From Monoplex corrugatus (Eukaryota > Mollusca > Gastropoda > Littorinimorpha > Ranellidae): a stretch of DNA of 32,500 nucleotides. Positions 8,631 to 19,318 of this stretch are shown piece by piece; positions within the stretch are counted from its first letter, which is position 1, and every line of letters starts with the position of its first letter. A program made the position numbers and the translations under genes. Location of the stretch: NCBI GenBank assembly GCA_030674185.1, contig CM060312.1:6107528-6140027 (forward strand), given 5' to 3'. Under the pieces are notes generated by a model. It was not told the origin of the DNA, did no database searches, and was given only the letters and a program-made list of their open reading frames with translations.

Positions 8631-8760
8631 CGGTTGATAGCAAAGGCTTACAGTCGAACTGGCAGGGAGACCTCACATCGGTGAGGGGGCTCGGTGCGTC
8701 ATTGAAGCTGTAGAGAGGAAGAGCCCGAAACAGCGACGCATTCTCTCCTGATGATCTCCA
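8631..8760 (+). mobile_element. Probable 3' UTR of the truncated LINE
   Basis: After the ORF2 stop, about 130 bp of moderately GC-rich sequence (GGGAGACCTCACATCGGTGA and onward) precedes unremarkable AT-rich DNA. No A tail or target-site duplication was found, so the right end is a guess. Confidence 0.4.
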
Positions 8761-9615
8761 CGCCAGAGTCCGGCCCTCGGAGTTTTCGACTGTTAGCAGT
8801 GTAAGCTGTTTTCAATGATTTTAGAGGAGTTTGTGAATACCGACGGCAAGCAGTTTGAGTATCTGAGGGATTAAGGCTGTGCTTGTTATTACATGTATAT
8901 GCAATATTCATCTGTTTGTATAATAAATGCAATGAGTATTGTACGTGTTTTTTTTCATAACTGTATACCTACTTTTGCACCCCCCCCCCCCCTGTACTTT
9001 GCATCTGACACTGGCAGGCCTGTGACGGAGAGTGATACCTAAATGTGAAAATAAACATTCCCCAAGAACGTGCAAAACTTTGCCTTTCATGGTACCTTAA
9101 TACATTCCATGACTGACCATGTAAAGGTACCATGGTATACATAATATAGACCTCATTTTTCATTTCTGTGCTTTCACTTTGTGTGTCACGGGATCTCAGG
9201 TTAGTCCAATTGTTGGTGGTATCTGTTTTTCCGTTTAACTTCTTTTTGAAATTTCTTGCTGTTTCTTAAACTAAAGGGTACTTCTTGGCCGGTTGATCCT
9301 CTAATACAGACGTGCCGTTTCAGATTCCTTTTCACTATAGATTGAAATATCAAAGGACACAATATTTTTTATAACTCAGTTAAAATCTCGGTCTCCCAGA
9401 CCAGTGAAAAAGAAACTCAACCTCACGAAAAAAAAAGTAAAGCTTTTAGTTGATCTATGATTATATACACAGTTTTTCAGATTGTTCACGTTACATGTGT
9501 ACAATGTACTTCATAAGACGAATGAGACGTCGCTGGTTTTTCTTCGTTCCTATTAATTGGAGAGCGGTGTTTAACAAAACTAGGGACAAGCCGAACAGGA
9601 AGCCGGCTGGTCTCT
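8761..9615. other. Unique sequence with poly-C and a GGTACC inverted repeat
   Basis: Mostly unique AT-rich DNA. A poly-C run lies at about 8980-8992. A perfect 11-bp inverted repeat, CATGGTACCTT at 9088-9098 and AAGGTACCATG at 9124-9134, has a 25-base spacer. No coding signal was recognised. Confidence 0.6.
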
Positions 9616-9729
9616 GTGCATCCAGTCCACCTGAGATGGGGAATGCACTGTTTGTACATCCAATCCACTTGAGATGGGGAGTGCACTGTTTGTGCATCCA
9701 ATCCACTTGAGATGGGGAGTGCAATGTTG
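9616..9729. repeat. 38-bp tandem repeat, three copies
   Basis: Three units begin at about 9616, 9654 and 9692. The shared core is TCCACTTGAGATGGGGAGTG (CCACCTGAGATGGGGAATG in the first copy). They differ at only a few positions, so the triplication is fairly recent. Confidence 0.93.
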
Positions 9730-9929
9730 GCGTTCCCTGAGTGCAGTATTCAGACATTGTGAGTGTCTGTGATTAGTTCCCCTCTTTATTAGTAAACAGT
9801 TCTCTTTTTAATCTGTTGCTGTTGTGCTTGTTGTTATTGTTTCCGTTGTTTTCTTTGTCTTCTCTATGTTTGCATCTTGATTTCTGGTTGCCAAGGATTG
9901 GTGCTTTTTGGTGAAACGGTGATCTAGTG

Positions 9930-9950
9930 CTCTCTCTGTCTGTCTGTCTG

Positions 9951-9981
<31 letters not shown>

Positions 9982-10040
9982 TGTATGATGTTTGTGTTGT
10001 GTTGTGGTGTGGTGTGGTGTGATGGTGTGTGTGTATGTGT

Positions 10041-10087
<47 letters not shown>

Positions 10088-10111
10088 GTGTGTATATGCG
10101 TCTGTGTGTGC

Positions 10112-10165
<54 letters not shown>

Positions 10166-10308
10166 ATGTGTGTGTGTGTGTGTCGGTTTGTCTGTCTGTC
10201 TTTATGTGTTTTTCTCTCACTCTCTCCCTCCTTCCCTCTGTGTGTGCATATGTGTGTGTGCGCGTGCGTGCGTGTGTGTGTGTATGTGTATGTGTGTGTG
10301 TATGTGTA

Positions 10309-10380
<72 letters not shown>
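9930..10380. repeat. Compound GT/CT/CTGT microsatellite
   Basis: A mosaic of (CTGT)n, (CT)n at about 10118-10153, and several GT runs with TATG, CGTG and TTGTG interruptions. A long GT tract ends at 10380. Open frames across it encode only Cys-Val or Ser-Leu repeats. Confidence 0.95.
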
Positions 10381-10382
<2 letters not shown>

Positions 10383-10719
10383 CGTCAGCAAGACTTACCT
10401 AGGGATATACGAGAGAAGGGAAGCAGTTTTGTACAAGTCTGATTTTGACTGAATTTCTGTAGTTTTTTCACGTGGTCAAGTCTATATTTGTATACATAAT
10501 CGTTTATTTAACTCAAATTGTATGAGAAGCTTTTTGACATGCATATACACTAAAGTGGACATTGGCTAAACCATTATTTGAACAATACCAACCAGTATTG
10601 TGATACGTTTGAGAGGGAATATCCGAGCTGTTTACACAAGGAATTTAATCAAACATTGGTGAAATTGCCTGAGCTAACATGGACATCGTTTTCGACATGT
10701 CTGACTCGGACTGACTTAT
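10381..10719. other. Unique AT-rich sequence
   Basis: Flank between the GT microsatellite and the 30-bp minisatellite. A short inverted repeat (ACAATAC...GTATTGT, near 10582-10601) is visible. No coding signal was recognised. Confidence 0.5.
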
Positions 10720-13600
10720 CTTAAGGTCATTTATACAAAATACACCTAAAGATAGACCAGTTATACAAAATAAACACAAAAACACGAGGATAGGTAAGTT
10801 ATACAAAATATACCTAAAGAAAGGTAAGTTATACAAAATATATCGTAAGAAAGGTCAGTTATACAAAATATACTTAAGGATAGGTCAGTTATACAAAAAA
10901 ATTCTTAAGGATAGGTCAGTTATACAAAATATACTTAAGGATAGGTCAGTTATACAAAATATACTTAAGGATAGGTCAGTTATACAAAATATACTTTAAA
11001 ATAGGTGAGTTATACAAAATATACCTAAGGATAGACCAGTTATACAAGTATACGTAAGGGTGGACCAGTTATACAAAATATACCTAAGGGTAAGTCAGTT
11101 ATACAAAATATACATAAGGATAGGTCAGTTATACAAAATATACTCAAGGGTAGGTCAGTTATACAAAATGTACGTAAGGATAGGTCAGTTATACAAAATA
11201 TACATAAGGATAGACCAGTTATACAAAATATACATAAGGATAGACCAGTTATACAAAATATACATAAGGATAGGTCAGTTATACAAAATGTACGTAAGGA
11301 TAGGTCAGTTATACAAAATATACATAAGGATAGACCAGTTATACAAAATATACATAAGGATAGACCAGTTATACAAAATATACATAAGGATAGACCAGTT
11401 ATACAAAATATACATAAGGATAGGTCAGTTCTACAAAATATACATAAGGATAGACCAGTTATACAAAATATACATAAGGATAGACCAGTTATACAAAATA
11501 TACATAAGGATAGGTCAGTTATACAAAATATACATAAGGATAGGTCAGTTATACAAAATGTACGTAAGGATAGGTCAGTTATACAAAATATACATAAGGA
11601 TAGACCAGTTATACAAAATATACATAAGTATAGACCAGTTATACAAAATATACATAAGGATAGACCAGTTATACAAAATATACATAAGTATAGACCAGTT
11701 ATACAAAATATACATAAGGATAGACCAGTTATACAAAATATACATAAGGATAGACCAGTTATACAAAATATACATAAGTATAGACCAGTTATACAAAATA
11801 TACATAAGGATAGACCAGTTATACAAAATATACATAAGGATAGACCAGTTATACAAAATATACATAAGTATAGACCAGTTATACAAAATATACATAAGGA
11901 TAGGTCAGTTATACAAAATATACATAAGGATAGACCAGCTATACAAAATATACATAAGTATAGACCAGTTATACAAAATATACATAAGGATAGGTCAGTT
12001 ATACAAAATATACATAAGGATAGACCAGCTATACAAAATATACATAAGGATAGACCAGTTATACAAAATATACATAAGGATAGGTCAGTTATACAGAATA
12101 TACATAAGGATAGACCAGTTATACAAAATATACATAAGGATAGGTCAGTTATACAAAATATACATAAGGATAGACCAGCTTTACAGAATATACATAAGGA
12201 TAGACCAGTTCTACAAAATATACATAAGGATAGACCAGTTATACAAAATATACATAAGGATAGGTCAGTTATACAAAATATACATAAGGATAGACCAGTT
12301 ATACAAAATATACATAAGGATAGACCAGTTATACAAAATATACATAAGGATAGGTCAGTTCTACAAAATATACATAAGGATAGGTCAGTTCTACAAAACA
12401 TATCAAGGGATAGGAGGTCAGTTAGACAAAATTTACCTGAGGATGGGAGGTCAGTTATACAAAATATACCTGAGGATGGGAGGTCAGTTATACAAAATAT
12501 ACCTGAGGATGGGAGGTCAGTTATACAAAATATACCTGAGGATGGGAGGTCAGTTATACAAAATATACCTGAGGATGGGAGGTCAGTTATACAAAATATA
12601 CCGTAGGGTAGGTCAGTTATACAAAATATACCTGAGGATGGGAGGTCAGTTATACAAAATATACCGTAGGGTAGGTCAGTTAGACAAAATATACCTGAGG
12701 ATGGGAGGTCAGTTATACAAAATATACCGTAGGGTAGGTCAGTTAGACAAAATTTACCTGAGGATGGGAGGTCAGTTATACAAAATATGCCGTAGGGTAG
12801 GTCAGTTATACAAAATATACCTGAGGACAGGGGAGGTCAGTTATACAAAATATACCTGAGGACAGGGGAGGTCAGTTAAACAAAATATACCTGAGGGTAG
12901 GAGGTCAGTTACACAATACAAAATATACCTGAGGACAGGGGAGGTCAGTTAAACAAAATATACCTGAGGGTAGGAGGTCAGTTATACAAAATATACCTGA
13001 GGGTAGGAGGTCAGTTATACAAAATATACCTGAGGACAGGGGAAGTCAGTTAAACAAAATATACCTGAGGGTAGGAGGTCAGTTACACAAAATATACCTG
13101 AGGGTAGGAGGTCAGTTATACAAAATATACCTGAGGACAGGGGAGGTCAGTTAAACAAAATATACCTGAGGGTAGGAGGTCAGTTACACAAAATATACCT
13201 GAGGGTAGGACATCAACTATATAAATCATACCCAAGGATGGGAGGTCAGTTATACAATATATACCAAGGGATAGGTCAGTTATATAAATTATACGTAGGG
13301 ATAGGTCAGTTATACAAAATATACTGAAGGATAGGAAATCAACTATACAAATTATACCCAAGGATGGGAGGTCGGTTACACAAAATATACCTAAAGATAT
13401 GAGGTCAGTTCTACAAAACATATCTAAAGATCAGTGATAGAAAACATACCCAAGGATAGGTGGCCAGTTAGACAAAATATACCCACGGATATGAGGTCAG
13501 TTATACAAATGTACCTACAGATAAAAGGTCAGTTATTATACAGGATACATATCACCCAAGGATGATTGGTCAGCTGTACAAAGTGTACCTAACAATACGA
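10720..13600. repeat. 2.9-kb minisatellite with 30- to 35-bp units
   Basis: About 90 units. In the core (about 11040-12390) the unit is exactly 30 bp: GTCAGTTATACAAAATATAC followed by ATAAGGATAG. Two main variants, TAGGTCAGTT and TAGACCAGTT, alternate irregularly. From about 12405 a 33-bp form with CCTGAGGATGGGAG dominates, mixed with 30-bp CCGTAGGGTAG units. From about 12825 units with GACAGGGGAG reach 35 bp. Both outer edges are degenerate. Higher-order order is visible: at 11701-11880 a three-unit (90-bp) pattern of GGA, GGA and GTA variants repeats. Because 30 and 33 are multiples of three and lack stops in several frames, long open frames exist on both strands: 11060-12859 plus, a QLYKIYIRIG/D decapeptide; 11040-12401 minus, CITGLSLCIF. 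I regard these as repeat artefacts. Confidence 0.97.
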
Positions 13601-14131
13601 GAAGCAGGGAGATTGTCAAGATGACTTGACCATCTCAGAATAATGTTACCGTGATTATCTTATTACCCTGTCTTCTTTATTTATGTATTTTCCTGCATCA
13701 ACCCTTTGTCTTCATCTTCTGCTTCTTTTGAAAAAGTCGATTGACATTTCTTAAGATCTGGAAGCTGTACTGATGAACATAAAGACTCTGCTGCAAAACA
13801 TGGCTTAGGTGGCCTTTACCTGTTTGTTTTTGTTTTCTTTGTTCTGTTTCAAAGAAAAGGGAGATTCTTTCATATCGTCGACCAGAGAGAGGTGTGTGTC
13901 TGGGTGTGTCTGTAACAAAAACATTTTCATCAAGATTTTCTCAGCTGTGTCTAGATTTGATAAGATGCGGATCATTTAGGAGTCGAAAATGCTTCAGTTT
14001 GGTAGTCATGATGCCAGAGTCAAGGTCACACAAACAAAAAGTGCCCAGAATCAGTACTTTCTGAGAAAAATGTGGGAAAGGCACTGTCTCAGAAACTTCT
14101 GACAATACTTAAATTCTCCTTTCACTGTTGC
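13601..14131. other. Unique sequence between two minisatellites
   Basis: About 530 bp with no repeat structure and no convincing open frame. No recognised motif. Confidence 0.5.
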
Positions 14132-15142
14132 TACACTCTAGCATTACCTTCACTTCACCTTTAGCATTACCTTCACTTCACCTTTAGCATTACCTTCACT
14201 TCACCTTGAACATTACCTTCATTTCACCTTCATTACCTTCACTTCACCTTGAGCATTACCTTCACTTCACCTTCATTACCTTCACTTCACCTTTAGCATT
14301 ACCTTCACTTCACCTTTAGCATTACCTTCACTTCACCTTTAGCATTACCTTCACTTCACCTTTAGCATTACCTTCACTTCACCTTGAGCATTACATTCAC
14401 TTCACCTTTAGCATTACCTTCACTTCACCTTCATTACCTTCACTTCACCTTGAGCATTACCTTCACTTCACCTTTAGCATTACCTTCACTTCACCTTTAG
14501 CATTACCTTCACTTCACCTTGAGCATTATCTTCACTTCACCTTGAGCATTACCTTCACTTCACCTTTAGCATTACCTTCACTTCACCTTGAGCATTACCT
14601 TCACTTCACCTTGAGCATTACCTTCACTTCACCTTGAGCATTACCTTCACTTCACCTTGAGTATTTCCTTCACTTCACCTTTAGCATTACCTTCACTTCA
14701 CCTTTAGCATTACATTCACTTCACTTTTAGCATTACCTTCACTTCACCTTTAGCATTACCTTCACTTCACCTTGAGCATTACCTTCACTTCACCTTGAGC
14801 ATTACCTTCACTTCACCTTTAGCATTACCTTCACTTCACCTTTAGCATTACCTTCACTTCACCTTTAGCATTACATTCACTTCACTTTTAGCATTACCTT
14901 CACTTCACCTTTAGCATTACCTTCACTTCACCTTTAGCATTACCTTCACTTCACCTTTAGCATTACATTCACTTCACTTTTAGCATTACCTTCACTTCAC
15001 CTTTAGCATTACCTTCACTTCACCTTTAGCATTACCTTCACTTCACCTTGAGCATTACCTTCACTTCACCTTTAGCATTACCTTCACTTCACCTTGAGCA
15101 TTACCTTCACTTCTCCTTTAGCATTACCTTCACTTCACCTTC
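14132..15142. repeat. 23-bp minisatellite, about 44 units
   Basis: The unit is CATTACCTTCACTTCACCTT followed by TAG or GAG, with occasional shortened units lacking the last bases (near 14229, 14271 and 14430). A variant reading TACATTCACTTCACTTTTAG starts at 14711, 14872 and 14964. These are separated by 161 and 92 bp, exactly seven and four units, so blocks of units were copied together. The array is unrelated in sequence to the 23-bp array at 4205-5095. Confidence 0.97.
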
Positions 15143-15384
15143 AGTTTAAATTTATCCAGTGCTTCTTCAATGTCACAGTGATCTTGACAAAATATGAAAT
15201 CTGGATTGTTTTGGTAGGTTACAAAAACTTCATGTATGAAAATGGAGATTTTAAGAATGGCTTGATCATCTTAGTTTTTGTTTGTTTTCAGATGTTTGCT
15301 TGTTTGTTTGTTGCTTGCTGTTTGGTTGGTTGGTTGGTTGGTTTTCACATTGGAAATCTTGAAAATCAAGATTTCGTGTTCTAG
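15143..15384. other. Unique AT-rich flank with GTTT/GGTT short repeats
   Basis: Includes (TTTG)n and (GGTT)n runs at about 15277-15345. A 96-residue open frame here (15094-15384) starts inside the minisatellite and has no recognisable motif. Confidence 0.5.
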
Positions 15385-15760
15385 AAGGAAGGTGGTAGTA
15401 GTAGTTTGGGGGATTATGTACCTCTTCCTCCCTCCCCTCTCTCTCTCCCCCCCCTCTCTTTGTATGTAGGTGTGCACGCACCTACGCACGTGCCTGTTTG
15501 TAGTTAAGTGTCTGTTAGTGTCGTCATAAAGTGGATAATCGTTTCAAAAACAGACAGTTAATGCTCTGCGGGTAGTTGTCTTTCAAGTCACTTGGTTGTT
15601 CTGTGGAGTGCTGACAGGAACTCGGACATCATCACCTTGACATCGTTACGTCCCTGCACCTGCTTCCACTGTTTTCACCGGTAGGCCAACCGGCGAGGTG
15701 GTCGTAGACGGGATGAACAGGGAGGGAGGGAGATGGTCACCAGGGAAGAGTGGGAGTTTT
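15385..15760 (+). repeat. Unclassified dispersed repeat, copy 1 of an inverted pair
   Basis: It aligns with the reverse complement of about 20790-21250. The best part, 15510-15655, is nearly identical, including GTGTCGTCATAAAGTGGATA, CAGACAGTTAATGCTCTGCG and GTGGAGTGCTGACAGGAACT. Similarity continues to GCGAGGTGGTCGT (about 15693) and, on the other side, into a short CT tract at 15435-15460 that corresponds to the long GA run of copy 2. No terminal repeats, pol III box or coding motif was recognised. Confidence 0.85.
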
Positions 15761-17025
15761 GTGTATATATAATAATTATCCTTTTGGTGAGATTTTGTAT
15801 TACAAACGTCTACAGCTTATTGTCTTCTGACTTGATGTAGACTACATAAGCAGAATTATGAAGGTGGAAAAATCCTCAAACTATTATGATTGTTTTAACA
15901 TTAACGATGACAACTACTACTACTGCTGCTGCGGCTTCTGCTGGCGTCCTGTTACTTCTGTCCTAGTCTTCAGGCTGCTACTTTACCTAAAGCATAACTG
16001 ATCCTGTTGTTGTAGTTTGGGTAATCTGCATGCCTGTCTTTAAGGTTCTGTTTCAATAAGTCTTTGGTGGAAATCCATCTTTGTTCATTCTTTCGTGTGG
16101 TCCTCAGTTTCTGTAGTCTTCCTGCCAATTGAGGTCCTTATACTGTTTTCTTCAGCTTCTCCCTGGCCCGTTGATCCTGTAATATGACTATTCCATATAA
16201 CCTGCCTCTCATGTGGATAGGTAACTTTTGGTGTCCAGGGTCGTGCTCGAGTTTACTGAACTTTTTAAGTTGGTATTGTGATCATTGTGTGAATAACTCG
16301 AGCTTGATAGACATACATGATGAGTGCTTGTGCGAGTTTTAGTTTGGACTTTAGGGAGGTGGTTTTCGATTGGTATGAGTCATGTCAGGACTGCTGTTGT
16401 TTGTCCTGGTCTCATACCAATGTCTCTTTATTATCATAATCACGGAAATCGGTGTCCACAGCAAAAAAGTATGGAAGGAATTAACTTGTTCAGTTGTGAA
16501 CTTGTACCAACTTTTGCTAGTTCTTGAGCAATGCCTTGTCCACTGTTCTTCTTTTTTTCATTCATTGTGTACATTGTCACGCCACATCTGACAGTGACTG
16601 TGGCCTGGTTTTTTCCCAATTTCTACCGACTATCATGAAGGACGGCAGAGGTAGTTCTGGGGCAAAACGGGACAGCACCATTCTTGTCTGATGTAAATGA
16701 CCATACAGACATTTACGTTGTATTGCATAGTACCGTGGTTCGTTAGATGGCTTCTGTGGGCCTGGTACCTGTAACTACAACCCTCTAGGTTAACTTCATA
16801 GGAGTTACCCTGCCTTTAGCTTGAGGCCAAAAGATTTGCTCTATGAATGCAGTGGCCTATGGCTTTAGGTGTTCTTTATCTGCCTGATGCTCTGTCTTAG
16901 GACATGTAGAACATTTCCCAAGTGTGGCCTTGTCAAAAGCATCCCTACCCCATCCTGACGAAAACTATCGCCAGTCGGTCTGGGACTGCTTATTCGTCCA
17001 GGCAAGTTTGGATTATTTCGCAGCT
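15761..17025. other. Unrecognised T/G-biased sequence, no gene assigned
   Basis: About 1.26 kb of T-rich sequence with short open frames only (16324-16527, 16382-16591 and the start of 16924-17295). None shows a motif I recognise. A small CTACTACTACTGCTGCTGCG triplet run is at about 15913-15935. It could be an old UTR or degenerate transposon. Confidence 0.4.
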
Positions 17026-17038
17026 AACCTCCATATCT
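17026..17038. repeat. Left target-site duplication (13 bp)
   Basis: AACCTCCATATCT occurs here and again at 17584-17596, immediately after an (AAC)n-type tail. This is the expected signature of a retroposon insertion between them. Confidence 0.7.
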
Positions 17039-17583
17039 ACCCTTGTGGGGATGCCGGGGGCTCTTTCAGTATAAATAGTATCCCCACCTTCTGGAAATTC
17101 TGTACTAGAAATTTCCTCTTTTCTGTCATTGTCTTTGTTTCTGTCTTCCTCCTTTGCCTTCTGTCATTTCTACCTATCATTTTCTGCCTTAATAGTCCAT
17201 TCACCTGTATGTGTTCAATAATGTCTTACGCACTTTTTCTTAGAATTGATAGATGGGTACATGTATTGAGTGCATTTTGGGCTTTAGGGAGGTGAGATAT
17301 GCGGAAGCAATTTTATGTAATTTATGCCCGTTTTTATATGTGTTAGTGTCCTTAGGTGTGCTTGAATTTGTATTCAGGTGTGTTTTTTGAATCCCCTGCG
17401 CGATAAATTGGACGAAGCGGTCAACGCCAGGGGTGTCTCCTTAAATTATGTGCGCAAATGCATTGATATGTGTACTTAATTTGGTTTTCTTTTTTTCCCC
17501 CTTGGACTTTTGTATGTTTTGAGATAGTTATATCTCTGATATGGATGTACACAGTCAGTGGGGCTTTAAACAACAATAACAAC
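17039..17583 (+). mobile_element. 545-bp retroposon insertion with AAC tail, class unknown
   Basis: The segment lies between perfect 13-bp direct repeats and ends GGGGCTTTAAACAACAATAACAACAAC (tail from about 17564). Such short-repeat tails after a GGGGC(T/G)TTAAAC end are typical of LINE or SINE 3' termini. No pol III boxes were recognised at the 5' end, so a 5'-truncated LINE 3' UTR is likelier than a SINE. The open frame 16924-17295 crosses the left border and is therefore chimeric. Polarity is taken from the tail. Confidence 0.7.
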
Positions 17584-17596
17584 AACCTCCATATCT
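17584..17596. repeat. Right target-site duplication (13 bp)
   Basis: The second copy of AACCTCCATATCT, directly following the AAC-rich tail. Removing 17039-17596 rejoins the presumed empty site. Confidence 0.7.
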
Positions 17597-18194
17597 GAAG
17601 GTCATCTACCATCTGCTCCTACCTTTGACCCACTGGGTTGGGGATGGTCACCCCACTGCCAAGTTGAAATTAGCCTTTCCCAGTCGCTTTGTCTTGTATA
17701 GGTCGCTAGTAATGCCACCCTCCTTCCTGGTTGACACGCTACCCCACCTACATGTACTGTCTAGTTTTATTTGCCCTTTGTTGAATAGATTGTCTTCACT
17801 CGTTTAAACATGAAACAACATTCAGTCTGTTTCTTTCCAGTCAGAAAGTGCATATGCTGACAAATGTTTCTTTATTTGATGAACTGATGGGTTGTTTACT
17901 AAGACTGGTTCTAGGCCAGTGGGTGATTCGCTTTCATTTATATTCCAGTTACCGTCAGAACATTTTATGTGCATTTCTCCTGTCATAAGTCCTACCCCCC
18001 CCCTTCCCTATTTCAAGACCTTGCCATGATGGTATAGGGTTTTCTATAGGGTTAGGGAGTTTGCCAGATAATTGGTAGCTTTGAATGGAGCACATATGGA
18101 ATTGTCCGAGTGCAAAGAATCCCTCTTGAACAAACTCCAAACTCAAAATATGATCTGGATTAAAAATTAACGTACGAATGACACGAGGCTGCTC
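17597..18194. other. Unique sequence, no gene assigned
   Basis: About 600 bp with short unrelated open frames only. A C run is at 17995-18003. No motif was recognised. Confidence 0.5.
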
Positions 18195-18202
18195 CTAATT
18201 CT

Positions 18203-18648
18203 TTTATTCATATTCATTTCTTTCATCACAGTGGATTTACCGTGTGAAACTCAGGCTGCTCTCCTCTTTGAGAACGTGTTGCCGCAATGTAGCACTCCCA
18301 ACATTTTTTTTAACCAAGATTTCAGAAAGGCAAGAAGGATACTTGGCCATCAAGGGGAGGGACCTGGGAAATCAATCTATCTCTCCAATGTTTTATACGA
18401 GGGCAGCCAGGCGAATGCCGTGCTCTTCACGATTTTCGACTGCTGTGGGATCTGGGATCTTTAGCCTGCGCAGATTAGAAGGCACACAGATCCGACTCGT
18501 TATTCGTTCCCTTCCGAAGGACTGGATGTTCAGTTAGATTTTCCAGTGAAACTGAAGAGAAAAGTCGAGACCTCTACGGGAAACGAGCCCAGGAACCTCG
18601 AGTTTAGTTATTGGCAGGCAAACGTCTGAACCATTCTGCCACTCTTCT
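18203..18648 (-). mobile_element. tRNA-derived SINE (family A), fullest copy, minus strand
   Basis: About 446 bp. On the minus strand from 18648, the head has A box TGGCAGAATGGTTCAGACG and a B-box-like GGCTCGTTTCCC. A tRNA-unrelated body follows, with the motif GGCTAAAGATCCC, a CGTGAAGAGCACGGCATTCG block, and a 3' part containing GAGAGCAGCCTGAGTTTCAC, ending ATGAATATGAATAAAAG at 18203. CTAATTCT occurs on both sides (18195-18202 and 18649-18656) and is a plausible 8-bp target-site duplication. Related pieces are at 5097-5267, 5888-6213 and 6560-6716. The body motif is shared with the different SINE at 945-1168. Confidence 0.88.
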
Positions 18649-18656
18649 CTAATTCT

Positions 18657-19318
18657 GATACACTGGCGAGGAAACTTCAGATTATAACAGCTAATATTAG
18701 TTTTCACATGATCATCCGTCCATCTGCCTCCAATGTTGAGTCGCCTTGTCAGGTTCTTTGCTTGAAAGGTGTGTTGTGTGTTTGTTCTCTTGTGTACGTT
18801 CATGTGCGCGTACTCAGTCTTGTACGCGTGTGAAACTAATAAAAACCTAAATGGGTAAAAATTACAGCGCAGTTTTCATTAACTCACTTCAGTGGGAAAA
18901 GGCGTTTGACGTCAGTCTCAGAACAGCACAGTGAGCACTTTGAAGTTGCTGTTCCTTTGACGTGTTGAGTAAAAAATTAAGTTGCTGTCTTTTTATGTGT
19001 ACGTGTGTGTGTGTGTGTGTGCTCACGCTTGTGTTGTTGTTGTTGTTGTTGTTGTTTACTTGTTTTCTTACATGTTTTAGGGTTTTTTTCCTTTGCTTTA
19101 TGGCTTGTTTGCTTGTTTCTTTCTTTTCTTGAGTCGACGTATAACTAAATTTATCGACGCCTTGGCTTAGTTACAACCCTATCCCCTATATCATTTTGAG
19201 TTTGTAAGCAAAATCAGAAAATTTGTTAGACTAAGTTTCGTTATTTTAAAGAATAGTATATCCCTTTTTTTTCTTGTTGCTTTTTTTTTGTCATGTCCTG
19301 TTTTGTTTCGTCTTTTAT
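18657..19318. other. Unique sequence, short GTT and GT runs
   Basis: Contains a short GT run at 19003-19020 and (GTT)n at about 19032-19055. No gene was recognised. Confidence 0.5.

Noticed and set aside
9280..9310. Possible shared repeat with 16165-16190 (GTTGATCCT(G/C)TAATA)
   Set aside because: Similarity is limited to about 18-20 bases and does not extend on either side by eye.
11060..12859. 599-residue open frame with a decapeptide repeat (plus) and the 453-residue minus-strand frame 11040-12401
   Set aside because: Both lie wholly inside the 30/33-bp minisatellite, whose length keeps several frames open. There is no flanking unique coding sequence and the two strands are equally open.
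16924..17295. 123-residue frame with a hydrophobic middle, considered as a membrane protein
   Set aside because: The frame crosses the left border of the 545-bp insertion with the 13-bp TSD. It is therefore a chimera of target and retroposon, and no domain was recognised.
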